Positions 1 through 8,456 of a stretch of 64,000 nucleotides of DNA are shown in pieces. The position numbers were made by a program, and so were the translations under genes. Location: the NCBI RefSeq assembly GCF_044904665.1, contig NZ_JADIKM010000001.1:1364001-1428000 (forward strand), given 5' to 3'. Below the pieces are notes generated by a model. That model did not search any database. It saw only the letters and a program-made list of their open reading frames with translations, and was not told the DNA's origin. Origin of the DNA: Dyella_A ginsengisoli. GTDB lineage: Bacteria > Pseudomonadota > Gammaproteobacteria > Xanthomonadales > Rhodanobacteraceae. Every line of letters starts with the position of its first letter. Position 1 is the first letter of the stretch.

Positions 1-611
1 CCCAGGCCGCTCTGGAAGGTGTAGCCGATCTGCATGTCGGCGTGCTGGAAGTCGGCGCCCGAGCCGAACGAGAACACCTGCTGGTCGCCATCGGCGAAGC
101 TCTTGACCAGGTAGTTGGCCACGTCGGTGCCGTTCTTCAGCGCGGCGATCGCGTCGAGCTTGGGCTTGATCGGGTCGAAGCCGGCCTTCTCGCGGGCGGC
201 CTCATCCATGCCGGACTGGTACAGGTAGCCGATCTTCTGCTCGATCGAGCCGGCCGGCGCGCTGGCGGCGTTCTTGGCGGCGTTCTCGACGATGGTGTGC
301 TGGGTGTTGAGGCTGTCCTCGGCCAGCTTGTCGAACGCGCCCCAGCGGCTGCGATCGTTCGGGATCGGGTTGGCGGCGACCCACTTGGCGTTGACGAAGC
401 CGTTGAAGTCCTGGCACGCGTTGATGCTGGTATCGATGTCGCTCACGTCGAACACGCTCTTGGGTGCCGGCGCGGCAGCCGCGGTGGCGGCGGTGCCGGC
501 CTTGGCCGGAGCGGCAGCCGGAGCGGCGGCCTGTTCCTGCTTGCCGCAGGCGGCGAGCGAGAGCGCGAGGCTGACGCCGAGCGCCAGGGGCTTCATGTAG
601 TTTTTGGTCAT
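1..611 (-). CDS. M13 family metallopeptidase, N-terminal part (runs off window)
   Basis: Zinc endopeptidase of the M13 (neprilysin/PepO) family, cut by the window edge, so only about 203 residues are present and the HExxH domain lies outside. It starts with ATG at 611 (MTKNYMKPLALG). A lipoprotein signal peptide follows with lipobox LAAC, lipidated Cys at residue 22, implying a membrane-anchored periplasmic enzyme. After an Ala/Pro-rich linker comes the typical M13 opening (ACQDFNGFVNAKW). It is the downstream member of a tandem pair with the gene ending at 715. A strong terminator lies between them, so it probably has its own promoter in the 50 bases before 611, though I could not pick out one. 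Family assignment rests on close similarity to the complete neighbour. Confidence 0.9.
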   Translation of the reverse strand, partial: MTKNYMKPLALGVSLALSLAACGKQEQAAAPAAAPAKAGTAATAAAAPAPKSVFDVSDIDTSINACQDFNGFVNAKWVAANPIPNDRSRWGAFDKLAEDSLNTQHTIVENAAKNAASAPAGSIEQKIGYLYQSGMDEAAREKAGFDPIKPKLDAIAALKNGTDVANYLVKSFADGDQQVFSFGSGADFQHADMQIGYTFQSGL

Positions 612-661
612 GGATATCTCTCTGATGGAACGGAAGCCGCCACGCGGGCGGACGACGGGTG

Positions 662-704
662 GAAAAAGGCGGCGGCCGGATCGCCACGCTGGGCGATCCG
701 GCCG
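662..704 (-). terminator. Intrinsic terminator of the full-length M13 gene
   Basis: A perfect 13-bp inverted repeat (673-685 against 692-704, 6-nt loop) is followed on the minus strand by CCGCCTTTTTC. It begins about ten bases after the stop codon at 715, so it should end transcription between the two M13 genes. Confidence 0.85.
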
Positions 705-714
705 TCGAGGGCGC

Positions 715-2838
715 TTACCAGATCTTCACCTGCTTGTCGGCCGGGCGGACCATCGGATCGGTCGGCTGGCACTGGAACGCGGCGGCGAAGGCCGGCATGT
801 TCGACGGCGCGCCGATGGCGCGGAATTTCTCCGGCGAATGCGGATCAGCGTTGAGGTACACCATCTGCGCCTTGTCGCGGATGTTGCCGCGCCACACGCG
901 CGCCCAGTTGAGGAAGAAGCGCTGGTCGGCGGTGTAGCCGTCGATCTTGGCGGTGGCCTCCTCGGGGTGCTTCTTCAGCGCCGCCTGCAGGGCGTCGTAG
1001 GCGATGTTGAGGCCGCCCAGGTCGGCGATGTTCTCGCCCAGGGTCAGCTTGCCGTTCACGTGCAGCTCGGGGTGATCGACGATCGGCGCATAGCCGTTGA
1101 ACTGCTCGACCAGCTTGTCGGTGCGGGCGTCGAACTTGGCGCGGTCGTCCTTGGTCCACCAGTTCTCGTTGTTGCCGTCGCCGTCGAACTGGCTGCCCTG
1201 GTCGTCGAAGCCGTGGCTGGCCTCGTGACCGATCACCGCGCCGATGCCGCCGTAGTTGATCGCGTCATCGGCGGTGGCGTCGAAGAACGGCGGCTGCAGG
1301 ATCGCGGCCGGGAAGTTGATCGTGTTGTCGGTGGGGTTGTAGTACGCGTTGACCGTCTGCGGGGTCATGCCCCACTCCTTGCGGTCGGTCGGCTTGCCGA
1401 TCTTGGCGATCTCGTAGTCGTAGTTGAACTTCGACGCCGCCTGCATGTTGGCGTAGTAGCCGTCCTTGCCGATGGCCAGGCCGTCCCAGCTGCGCCAGTT
1501 GTCGGGATAACCGATCTTGGGCAGGAACTTCGACCACTTGTCGAGCGCCTTCTGCTTGGTGGTGTCGCTCATCCAGTCGAGGTTTTCGATGCGCGCCTTG
1601 AGCGCATTGCGCACGTTGTCCACCAGCTCCTGCGCGCGGGCCTTGGCCTCGGGCGAGAAGTACTTGGCCACGTAAAGCTGGCCCAGCGCCTCGCCCATCG
1701 CGCCGTTCACGGCGTTGAGCGAGCGCTTCCACTGCGGCTGCTGCTTGGGCTGGCCGCGCAGGGTCTTGCCGTAGAAGTCGAACTGCGCATCCACGAACGG
1801 CTCCGACAGCGCCGGCGCGGCGCTCGAGATCATCCGTGCCTTGAGGTAGGCCTTCCACTCGTCCAGCGGCGCCTTGGCCAGCAGCTGGTCGAACTCGGCG
1901 AAGAACTTCGGCTGCGACAGCGAGAAGCCCTTGTCGACGGTGACGCCCTGCGCCTTGAAGAACGCGTTCCAGTCGAAGTGCGGAGTGATCTTGTCGGCCT
2001 CGGCCACGCTCACGAAGTGGTACTGGTTTTCCGGCTTGCGCATCTCCACGCGGGGCACCGAGTGTTTCGCCAAGTCGGTCTCGAACTTCATTGCCAGCGC
2101 GGCCTGCTTGCTGGCGTCGGCGGCGCTGGAGCCGGTGAGCTCGAACAGCTTGGCGAGGTACTTCACGTAGGCGTCGCGCAGATCCTTCTGCTTGGGATCG
2201 CTGTAGTAGTCCGGCGTGGGCAGGCCCAGGCCGCTCTGGCGGCCGTAGGCGATCTGCATCTTGGCGTCCTTGAAGTCCGCACCCGAGCCGAAGCGGAATA
2301 CCGCGCCATCGCCCTTGGCGAAGGACTGGCCGAGCCAGCCGGGCAGGTCCTTGTTCGACTTCAGCGCGTCGATGCCGGCCAGGTCGGGCTTGAGCGGGTC
2401 GAAGCCGGCCTTGTTGCGCGCGTCCATGTCCATCGAGGAGTGGTACAGCCAGCCGATCTTCTGCTCGATCGAGCCGGACTTGGCGCTGTCAGCGCCCTTG
2501 TCCGCGGCGTCCACCAGGTCGTGCTGGTTGGCGAGGCTCTTCTCGTAGAGCACGTTGAACGAGCCCCACGAGGTCTGGTCATCCGGAATCGGGTTGGCGG
2601 CAACCCACTTGGCGTTGACGAAGCTGTTGAAATCCTGGCAGGCCAGATTCGGCTGGCCCAGCTCGCTGACGTCGAACACGCTCTTGGGCGCGGTCGGCGC
2701 GGCGGCGGCCACCGATGCCGCCGTGGTGGCCTTGGCCGGTGCCGGCGCCGGGGCGGTGTCGTCGTGCTTGCCGCAGGCGGCGAGCGAGAGCGCGAGGCTG
2801 ACGCCGAGCACCAGCGGTTTCATGTACGGCTTGGTCAT
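715..2838 (-). CDS. M13 family metallopeptidase lipoprotein (PepO/neprilysin-like)
   Basis: Complete 707-residue M13 zinc endopeptidase, probably attached to a periplasmic membrane face and cleaving small peptides. The lipoprotein signal ends in LAAC (Cys22). The zinc site is visible as HEASH at about residues 538-542 with the third ligand in ENIADLGG (Glu602). The C-terminus (PADKQVKIW) ends with the Trp typical of the family. The start at 2838 is supported by GAGGGA five bases upstream. About 59 bases covering the signal-peptide coding region differ at only three positions from the neighbouring M13 gene, pointing to recent duplication or gene conversion. Substrate unknown. Confidence 0.95.
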   Translation of the reverse strand: MTKPYMKPLVLGVSLALSLAACGKHDDTAPAPAPAKATTAASVAAAAPTAPKSVFDVSELGQPNLACQDFNSFVNAKWVAANPIPDDQTSWGSFNVLYEKSLANQHDLVDAADKGADSAKSGSIEQKIGWLYHSSMDMDARNKAGFDPLKPDLAGIDALKSNKDLPGWLGQSFAKGDGAVFRFGSGADFKDAKMQIAYGRQSGLGLPTPDYYSDPKQKDLRDAYVKYLAKLFELTGSSAADASKQAALAMKFETDLAKHSVPRVEMRKPENQYHFVSVAEADKITPHFDWNAFFKAQGVTVDKGFSLSQPKFFAEFDQLLAKAPLDEWKAYLKARMISSAAPALSEPFVDAQFDFYGKTLRGQPKQQPQWKRSLNAVNGAMGEALGQLYVAKYFSPEAKARAQELVDNVRNALKARIENLDWMSDTTKQKALDKWSKFLPKIGYPDNWRSWDGLAIGKDGYYANMQAASKFNYDYEIAKIGKPTDRKEWGMTPQTVNAYYNPTDNTINFPAAILQPPFFDATADDAINYGGIGAVIGHEASHGFDDQGSQFDGDGNNENWWTKDDRAKFDARTDKLVEQFNGYAPIVDHPELHVNGKLTLGENIADLGGLNIAYDALQAALKKHPEEATAKIDGYTADQRFFLNWARVWRGNIRDKAQMVYLNADPHSPEKFRAIGAPSNMPAFAAAFQCQPTDPMVRPADKQVKIW

Positions 2839-2958
2839 GGATGTCCCTCAGTCGAAAGGTGACCCGCAGGCAAGGCGCGCCGTGCAGGCACTGACCGGCC
2901 CCCCCGGGCGGCAGTCATGACTTTTCACGCTAGGTCAAGAGTCATGGGTCAGACAGTG

Positions 2959-4776
2959 TCAAAGGTCAGGGGTAGGGGCGGGCGGCCTCGCGCCGTCGGG
3001 GGCCGCAAGGGCGCGCAGTTGCGCGGCATCCAGCCGCAGGATCGGGTAGGCGCCCACGGCCTGGCTGGTGTACCAGGGCGAGCGCTCGAAGAAGTACTCC
3101 AGCCGCGCGCGCGGACTGGCGGCAAAGGCGGCGTCGCTGGCCAGGCGGTGCTGGAAGTCGGCCTTCAGCGCCGGATCCTTCGCCAGCATGTCGCGGGCGA
3201 GCTGCTCCAGCACGCGGGGCTCACCGTATTCCTTCGGCTCGAAGATCGCATCGAGGTCGCCCCAGGCCAGCAGCGAATCGGGTGCCTGCGGTTCGAGCAG
3301 GGCGATGGCGACGTTGGCGGCGCGCTGGTCCATCAGCACGATTACCGAGCCCGGTGGCAGGGCGACCTCGCGCGTGACCGGCGTGACGGCGACGTCGCGC
3401 AGCATCACCTGGCCCTCGAACGGCGCGTCGGCCCAGCGCGGATGGTCGAGCTGGTAGCCGCCCGCGTGGACGGTGACGGCGTGGTCGATGCGCTGCATGG
3501 CGATGCCGTGGGCGGCGAGGCGATCGATCACTCCGGTCCACGGTGCCGGCACCACGTAGGCTGCCGGCGGCGCGATGGAGATGTCCGGCAGCAGCTCGTT
3601 CCAGTTCGGGATGCGGTAAGTGCGCGGCGTGTGCGGGTCGTAGCGGATCCAGTCGGCGCCGGAGATGTCGCTGTGGGTGAGCGTGAAGGCGTAGCCCTTC
3701 AGCTCGTACGGCGTGGAATCCGGCGAGGCCTTGAAGGTGATCGGCACCTGCGCGCCGGGCTGGCTGGCGCGCGCGATCACGCGCGCGTCGGCGGTGGCGT
3801 TGGTCGCCAGCAGCGGCGCCGGCGCCGCGTCGATCTGCGCCAGCAGCTGGCGCACCAGGTCGTAGGTGGCGCGCACGCGCACCGCGTACGGCTTGAGCAT
3901 GTGCGTCTCGATCAGCAGCGCGGGCCGATTCTGCAGGGCGGCGTAGCCGGTGGAAAAGCGCGGCCCGGAGCCGAAGTTGACGATGCCCTTGCGCGGATCG
4001 CGCCCGTCCTTGAACTCCAGATAGATCGAGGCGAGGTGGCCGCGCTTTTCGTAGGCCGGAATCGCCGCGGCCATCAGTGCCTGCTGCCAGGCGGCCAAGC
4101 CGGGGTCGAGCTTGTGCGGGTCTTCGGTGTACCAGGTGAGGTCGTAGGGGTAGTCCGCGCCGTCGGTGGTGTGCACGTCGATCAGGAAGTCCGGCAGCCA
4201 GCGCTGCCAGAGCTTCAGCCATGCGCGCATCTCCGGCGCGTCGGCCTTGATGTAGTCGCGGTTGAGGTTGAGGTACTGCGACTGGCCGCGGAAGCCCTGG
4301 CGCTCGGGGCCGTTCTGGTTGATGCGGTGATAAGGCGAGCTGTTCTCATGGCCGTCGACGCTGAACACCGGGATGAATACCAGCACCGCATGGTCGAGCA
4401 GGTGCGGCCACTTGCCGGTGACGGCGATGTCCCGCAGCAGCATCAGGCCGGCGTCCTTGCCCTCGATCTCGCCCGGATGGATGCCGGCCTGCAGCAGCAC
4501 GACGGGTTTGTGCGCAGCGCGTGCCGCATCGGGACTGAAGGTGCCATCGCCGCTGGCGATCACCGCCGTCATCGGCCGGCCCTCGGGCGTGGTGCCGAAG
4601 GTGACCAGCTTGAGCTTGTCCGGCGCGGCACGCTGCAGCCGCTGCAGGTAGGCGAGCGTGTCGGCATAGCTGGGCGTGGTGCGGAAGTGGGTCGCTTCGG
4701 CGGGCGTGGTCCAGTCGGCGGCGTGGGCGCCGAGGGCGGTCAGGCCGATCAGGCAGGCGAGGATCAGGCGGCGCAT
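2959..4776 (-). CDS. M14 family zinc carboxypeptidase, secreted
   Basis: Predicted secreted peptidase of the M14 family, 605 residues from the ATG at 4776. That start is chosen because it opens directly into a signal peptide (MRRLILACLIGLTALGAHA), while upstream in-frame codons are uncharged filler. The M14 zinc motif is AGIHPGEIEGK (His100, Glu103), followed by a sequence with the usual NRDYIK and DVHTTDG motifs. Members of this group are usually annotated as peptidase M14 or succinylglutamate-desuccinylase-like proteins. Like the M13 genes beside it, it suggests export of degradative enzymes. The ORF extends upstream to 4878, but the longer N-terminus overlaps a palindromic repeat and is unlikely. 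Natural substrate unknown. Confidence 0.88.
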   Translation of the reverse strand: MRRLILACLIGLTALGAHAADWTTPAEATHFRTTPSYADTLAYLQRLQRAAPDKLKLVTFGTTPEGRPMTAVIASGDGTFSPDAARAAHKPVVLLQAGIHPGEIEGKDAGLMLLRDIAVTGKWPHLLDHAVLVFIPVFSVDGHENSSPYHRINQNGPERQGFRGQSQYLNLNRDYIKADAPEMRAWLKLWQRWLPDFLIDVHTTDGADYPYDLTWYTEDPHKLDPGLAAWQQALMAAAIPAYEKRGHLASIYLEFKDGRDPRKGIVNFGSGPRFSTGYAALQNRPALLIETHMLKPYAVRVRATYDLVRQLLAQIDAAPAPLLATNATADARVIARASQPGAQVPITFKASPDSTPYELKGYAFTLTHSDISGADWIRYDPHTPRTYRIPNWNELLPDISIAPPAAYVVPAPWTGVIDRLAAHGIAMQRIDHAVTVHAGGYQLDHPRWADAPFEGQVMLRDVAVTPVTREVALPPGSVIVLMDQRAANVAIALLEPQAPDSLLAWGDLDAIFEPKEYGEPRVLEQLARDMLAKDPALKADFQHRLASDAAFAASPRARLEYFFERSPWYTSQAVGAYPILRLDAAQLRALAAPDGARPPAPTPDL

Positions 4777-4810
4777 GCGGGTGACGGTGTCCTGGTCATG
4801 AGGCGGGATC

Positions 4811-4907
4811 GTGGGAGCGCACCCGTGGATCGGGTTCGGGGCGGGCTCTGTGCGCGAGTGCATTCCGCCACGTGGCAAAAGGCATCACGCACAGGGCGCG
4901 CTCCTAC
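4811..4907. repeat. REP/GTAG-type inverted pair (REPIN-like)
   Basis: Two related palindromic units face each other: GTGGGAGCGCACCCGTG at 4811-4827 and, on the other strand, GTAGGAGCGCGCCCTGTG from 4907 to 4890. The form (GTRGGAGCGC...) matches extragenic palindromes common in pseudomonads and xanthomonads. The TAG of the right unit is the stop codon of the DUF502 gene (4906-4904). Confidence 0.6.
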
Positions 4908-5557
4908 AGGGGAAGGGCGCGGCTGGCGGGGAGTGTGTCGGGGGCGACGGCGCCGCCGGAGATGATGAAGGCCATCGCCTGGTCCATCGTCCAGTCGGTC
5001 GGCGTGAGTTCGTCCACCGGCACCACCACCAGGTAGCCGCCGGTGGGGTTGGGCGTGGTGGGGATGTACACCGCGGCCATCTCGCGACCGCTGCCTTCTT
5101 CGGTCATCACCCGGGTGACGAAGCCGGCCACCTTCATGCCGGGGCGCGGGAAGTCGATCAGCACCACGCGCTGCACGCCCGACGGCTTCTGCTGCAGCAC
5201 CGTCATCAGCTTCTTGGTGCCGCCGTAGATGGTCTGCACCAGCGGGATGCGCGCCAGCAGGTTGTCGAAGCCGTCGAGGACGCGCTTGCCGACGACGCGG
5301 GTGGCCACCCAGCCGAGCAGGTACAGCGCCAGCACCGTGAGCACCAGCGCCATCAACGCCAGCGTCCAGCCGTGATCGAGTGCGGTGGCGGCGTCCGGCG
5401 CGGCCAGGCCCAGCGCGCGGCGCACCAGCGTGGCCATCGGCGCGCCCAGTCCGGCCAGCACGCCGAACACGAACTTGAACACCAGCCAGGTCACCCACAG
5501 CGGCAGGAAGGTCAGCAGGCCGGTGAGTACGAAGCGTTTGACGCGCAGGGGTCGCAT
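4904..5557 (-). CDS. DUF502 family inner-membrane protein
   Basis: A 217-residue protein starting at MRPLRVKRF (5557). Two hydrophobic helices occur near the N-terminus (FVLTGLLTFLPLWVTWLVF, and a second around residues 60-85), followed by a soluble domain with the conserved IPLVQTIYGGTKKL and GYLVVVPVDELTPTDW motifs of DUF502. Function in the family is not established. The in-frame ORF continues far upstream to 6391, but that part lies antisense to the sigma-factor gene and is not credible. Its TAG stop codon is contributed by the adjoining palindromic repeat. It is separated from the divergently transcribed sigma factor by about 135 bases, so that interval should hold both promoters. Confidence 0.85.
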   Translation of the reverse strand: MRPLRVKRFVLTGLLTFLPLWVTWLVFKFVFGVLAGLGAPMATLVRRALGLAAPDAATALDHGWTLALMALVLTVLALYLLGWVATRVVGKRVLDGFDNLLARIPLVQTIYGGTKKLMTVLQQKPSGVQRVVLIDFPRPGMKVAGFVTRVMTEEGSGREMAAVYIPTTPNPTGGYLVVVPVDELTPTDWTMDQAMAFIISGGAVAPDTLPASRALPL

Positions 5558-5692
5558 CGGGACGGCATCCTCGGGAAAGAGATCGCCCGATTGTAGGGGC
5601 CGGCCCGGCCATCTGCCGGCGAGGCTGCGACCGGCTGTGATTTTTTTCGCCGCCGTGCGAATCATGCTGGCAACCAGGGAACAGGCCTTCGC

Positions 5693-6220
5693 ATGAGCAA
5701 GCCCAGCCACCAGCCGTCGTTCGAGGCGCTGCTGCACGAGCACCGCGGAATCATTCTCAAGGTGGCGGCGGTCTATGCCCGCGACCGCGAGGACCGACTG
5801 GACCTGGCGCAGGAGATCCGCGTGCAGCTGTGGCGCTCGTTCGGCCGCTACGATGCGAGCCGCTCCAAACCATCGACCTGGATGTACCGGATCGCGCTCA
5901 ACGTGGCGATCTCCTACCGACGGCGCGACGGCGCACTGCTGACCGGCCGCGTCGAGTCGCTTGAAGAACGCCACCTGGATTCCGTGGGCGATGCGCCGGG
6001 TGAGCGCGAGGAGGACGAACGCCTCGCCGCCCTCTACGCCTTCATCGGCGAGCTGGATGCCCTCAACCGCGCGCTGATCCTGCTCTACCTGGAGGACCGC
6101 AGCTACGCGGAGATCGCCGAGGTGCTGGGCATCAGCGAAACCAACGTCGCGACCAAGATCGGTCGCATCAAGCAGAAGCTGCGCGGCCGGGCGGCCGCGC
6201 TGGCCACCACCGGAGCATGA
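5693..6220 (+). CDS. ECF-type RNA polymerase sigma factor
   Basis: A 175-residue sigma-70 family factor of the small ECF type. Region 2 is seen in LDLAQEIRVQLWRSFGRYD and the following PSTWMYRIALNVAISYRRR. Region 4 is seen in LILLYLEDRSYAEIAEVLGI and the following NVATKIGRIKQKLR helix-turn-helix. It directs RNA polymerase to an unknown promoter set. The following gene overlaps by 4 bases (ATGA) and encodes a membrane protein, the usual arrangement for a sigma factor and the protein that restrains it. No target promoter is evident near the pair. Confidence 0.9.
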   Translation: MSKPSHQPSFEALLHEHRGIILKVAAVYARDREDRLDLAQEIRVQLWRSFGRYDASRSKPSTWMYRIALNVAISYRRRDGALLTGRVESLEERHLDSVGDAPGEREEDERLAALYAFIGELDALNRALILLYLEDRSYAEIAEVLGISETNVATKIGRIKQKLRGRAAALATTGA

Positions 6221-6894
6221 GCATGGAACTGGATGAGATGAAGCGGGCCTGGCAGGCCCTGGACCGGCGCCTCGCGGCGCAGCAGGCGATCCAGTGGCAG
6301 GGGTTGCGCGATGGGCGTCTGGCGCGCATGCAGCATCGGTTGCGGCCGCTCGCCTGGTGGCTGGTGGTGCAGATCCCGCTGGGCGTGGCACTGATGCTGT
6401 GGGGCATCGCGTCGTGGTCCGCTCACCTGGGCGATGCGCGAGCGATGGCGCCGGGCGTGGTGATGCAGGTGTTCGGCCTGCTCTCGGTGATGATCCCGGC
6501 GCGCACGCTGGCGCTGTTGCGCGGGATCGACTACGCCGCCCCGGTGCTGGAGATCCAGCGCCACCTTGCCGACCTGCGCGCCTGGCGCGTGCGCGTCGAG
6601 GGTCCGGTGTCGGCGCTGCTGGGCAGCGTGATCTGGATTCCCGCGCTGCTCATGCTGGCCCAGGCTGATGGCGACCGGTTCGGGGTGAGCCTGTGGGATC
6701 ACGCCCGGCCCGGCCTGCTGGCATGGCTGGTGTCCTCGGCGCTGGTCTCGCTGGCCTTGGTCGGCCTGGGTTACCTGCTGCTGCGCCGGCTCGGCCGTCT
6801 GGAGTGGCTGGCCAACCATCTGGCCGGGGCATCGTTGCGTCAGGCGCAGACCGAACTCGACGCGCTGCGGCAATTCGAGGAGGAGGCCGCCTGA
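6217..6894 (+). CDS. Integral membrane protein, possible anti-sigma partner
   Basis: A 225-residue protein with a soluble, charged N-terminus (MELDEMKRAWQALDRRLAAQ) and about four membrane helices (near residues 48-70, 80-98, 130-150 and 165-190), then a charged tail with a short predicted coiled coil. It is translationally coupled to the sigma factor by an ATGA overlap. A second ATG at 6223 has a better-spaced GGAG and may be the true start. I do not recognise a named domain. The N-terminal stretch is typical of proteins encoded next to ECF sigma factors in this order, so an anti-sigma role is inferred from position only. Confidence 0.75.
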   Translation: MSMELDEMKRAWQALDRRLAAQQAIQWQGLRDGRLARMQHRLRPLAWWLVVQIPLGVALMLWGIASWSAHLGDARAMAPGVVMQVFGLLSVMIPARTLALLRGIDYAAPVLEIQRHLADLRAWRVRVEGPVSALLGSVIWIPALLMLAQADGDRFGVSLWDHARPGLLAWLVSSALVSLALVGLGYLLLRRLGRLEWLANHLAGASLRQAQTELDALRQFEEEAA

Positions 6895-6903
6895 CCGGCC
6901 GGC

Positions 6904-7356
6904 TCAGCGCGCGCGCGGCTTGAGCCGCACGTAGATCTGCTTGCGCACGCGGGCGATCACTTCGCCCGATGCCGTGGTCACATCGGTCTCGAACCAGCGC
7001 AGCACCTTGCCGCCGTCGGCCGCCGCTGCGCGCAGTTCCTCGACCACCGCCTGTTCCAGTTTGAAATGCGCGTAGACGTCCTCGCGGCCGGGCGCGACGA
7101 AGTCGATCGCGCCGGCCTTGTCCCACACCAGGTAGTCGCTGCCGAGTTGGTGCATCACCAGCAGCATCCAGAACGGGTCGGTCATCGCGAACAGGTTGCC
7201 GCCGAACTGGGTGCGGACGTAATTGCGGTTCCACGGGCGCAGCCTCAGCACGACGCGCGCCTCGCTCCAGTCGTCACTTACCTTGAGCACGCGGATGCTG
7301 TTGCACAGGAACGGCGGCCACAGGTTGAGCAGGCGGCGGAAGGTGCTGGGGCGCAT
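6904..7356 (-). CDS. DUF4442 hotdog-fold protein
   Basis: About 150 residues from the ATG at 7356 (MRPSTFRRLLNLWPPFL), a member of the DUF4442 group of hotdog-fold, thioesterase-like proteins. The characteristic stretch is LRPWNRNYVRTQFGGNLFAM followed by DPFWMLLVM. Hotdog proteins often hydrolyse acyl-CoA thioesters, but no substrate can be read from the sequence. The ORF extends 15 codons upstream, but MRPSTF is the usual family start. It is convergent with the preceding membrane-protein gene with only 9 bases between stops. Confidence 0.8.
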   Translation of the reverse strand: MRPSTFRRLLNLWPPFLCNSIRVLKVSDDWSEARVVLRLRPWNRNYVRTQFGGNLFAMTDPFWMLLVMHQLGSDYLVWDKAGAIDFVAPGREDVYAHFKLEQAVVEELRAAAADGGKVLRWFETDVTTASGEVIARVRKQIYVRLKPRAR

Positions 7357-7461
7357 CGGCGGGCTTCGCAAAGCGGATCGGCAGCCGAGTTTAGCCGACA
7401 CATACGTTTGCGTATGGATGGCGCGGCCGCGCCTTCGTGTCCCGCTCCGCAGTGGTCGCGA

Positions 7462-8328
7462 TCAGAACAGCAGCGAGGCCATGCGCCGACGGTAGCGGCC
7501 GACCAGTTCGGCATCGTCCAGCGTGGCAAAGGCGGCGAGCAGGCGCTTCTTGGCGGCGCCGTCGTTCCAGTCGCGCGCTTTTTCCAGGATGGCGAGGAAC
7601 TGGTCCAGGCCGGCGGCGGCATCGTCCTCCAGCAGCAGGCGCACGCCGAGCAGGTCGCGTGCGGCCCAGTCGGCGGGATCGGCATCCACCCGCTGCCGCA
7701 GCGCGGCGAGGTCCGGCGCGCCGTCGAGCGCGCCGGCCAGATCGAGCTGGCTGCGCAGACGTACCGCTCGTGCGTCGGTGGCGAACTTGGCCGGAAGGGC
7801 ATCCAGCTCGGCCCGCGCGCCAACGACGTTGCCCACGCGCATCAGCGCGAGCGCGAGATCGAGCTTCAGCTCGTCCTGCCCCGGGGCGGCGGCGATCGCC
7901 TGCTGCAGTCGGTTCACCGCCTCTTCCGGCGACTCGATGGTCTCGGCCGCGGTTTCCTCCTCGGCCGGCGCGCCCTCCAGCGGCTGCACGTGGCGCGACA
8001 GGAATTCGCGCAGCTGCCCCAGTGGCAGGGCGCCGGCGAAGCCGTCGAGGATCTGCCCGTCCTTCACCAGCATCACGGTGGGGATCGAGCGGATGCCGAA
8101 CATCGCAGCCAGCTGCTGGTGGGCGTCCACGTCGATCTTGCCGAGCCGGAACGCGCCGTTGTACTCGGCGGCGAGCTGCTCCAGCAGCGGGCCCAGCGTC
8201 TTGCACGGCTCGCACCAGGTGGCCCAGAAGTCGACCAGCACGGGCGTGCTCAGCGAGGCCTGCAGCACGTCGCGCTCGAAGTTGTCCTGGGTGACGTCGA
8301 AGACGTGCGGGAGGGCGGAATCGGTCAC
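7462..8328 (-). CDS. ybbN: Thioredoxin-domain co-chaperone, YbbN/CnoX type
   Basis: A 288-residue cytoplasmic protein with an N-terminal thioredoxin domain and a C-terminal TPR-like alpha-helical half, the YbbN (CnoX) architecture. YbbN holds client proteins under oxidative stress. The active site is WCEPC (Cys39, Cys42), a full redox pair, unlike E. coli where the first Cys is replaced, and the cis-proline loop is IRSIPTVML. The GTG at 8328 is chosen as start because GGAG lies seven bases upstream and the residues before it are not thioredoxin-like. An acidic linker (PAEEETAAETIESPEE) joins the two halves. Confidence 0.85.
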   Translation of the reverse strand: MTDSALPHVFDVTQDNFERDVLQASLSTPVLVDFWATWCEPCKTLGPLLEQLAAEYNGAFRLGKIDVDAHQQLAAMFGIRSIPTVMLVKDGQILDGFAGALPLGQLREFLSRHVQPLEGAPAEEETAAETIESPEEAVNRLQQAIAAAPGQDELKLDLALALMRVGNVVGARAELDALPAKFATDARAVRLRSQLDLAGALDGAPDLAALRQRVDADPADWAARDLLGVRLLLEDDAAAGLDQFLAILEKARDWNDGAAKKRLLAAFATLDDAELVGRYRRRMASLLF

Positions 8329-8456
8329 GGTGATGCTCCAGGCGGCGATGGCGCCCGAAGATCTGGGCATCGGCCAGCATATCAAGGCCCATGCGTGGCC
8401 GGCGGCGGTCGCGCGGAGTTCAGCGCCGGCCCGTCAGATTTGCGAGAATCCGCAGG

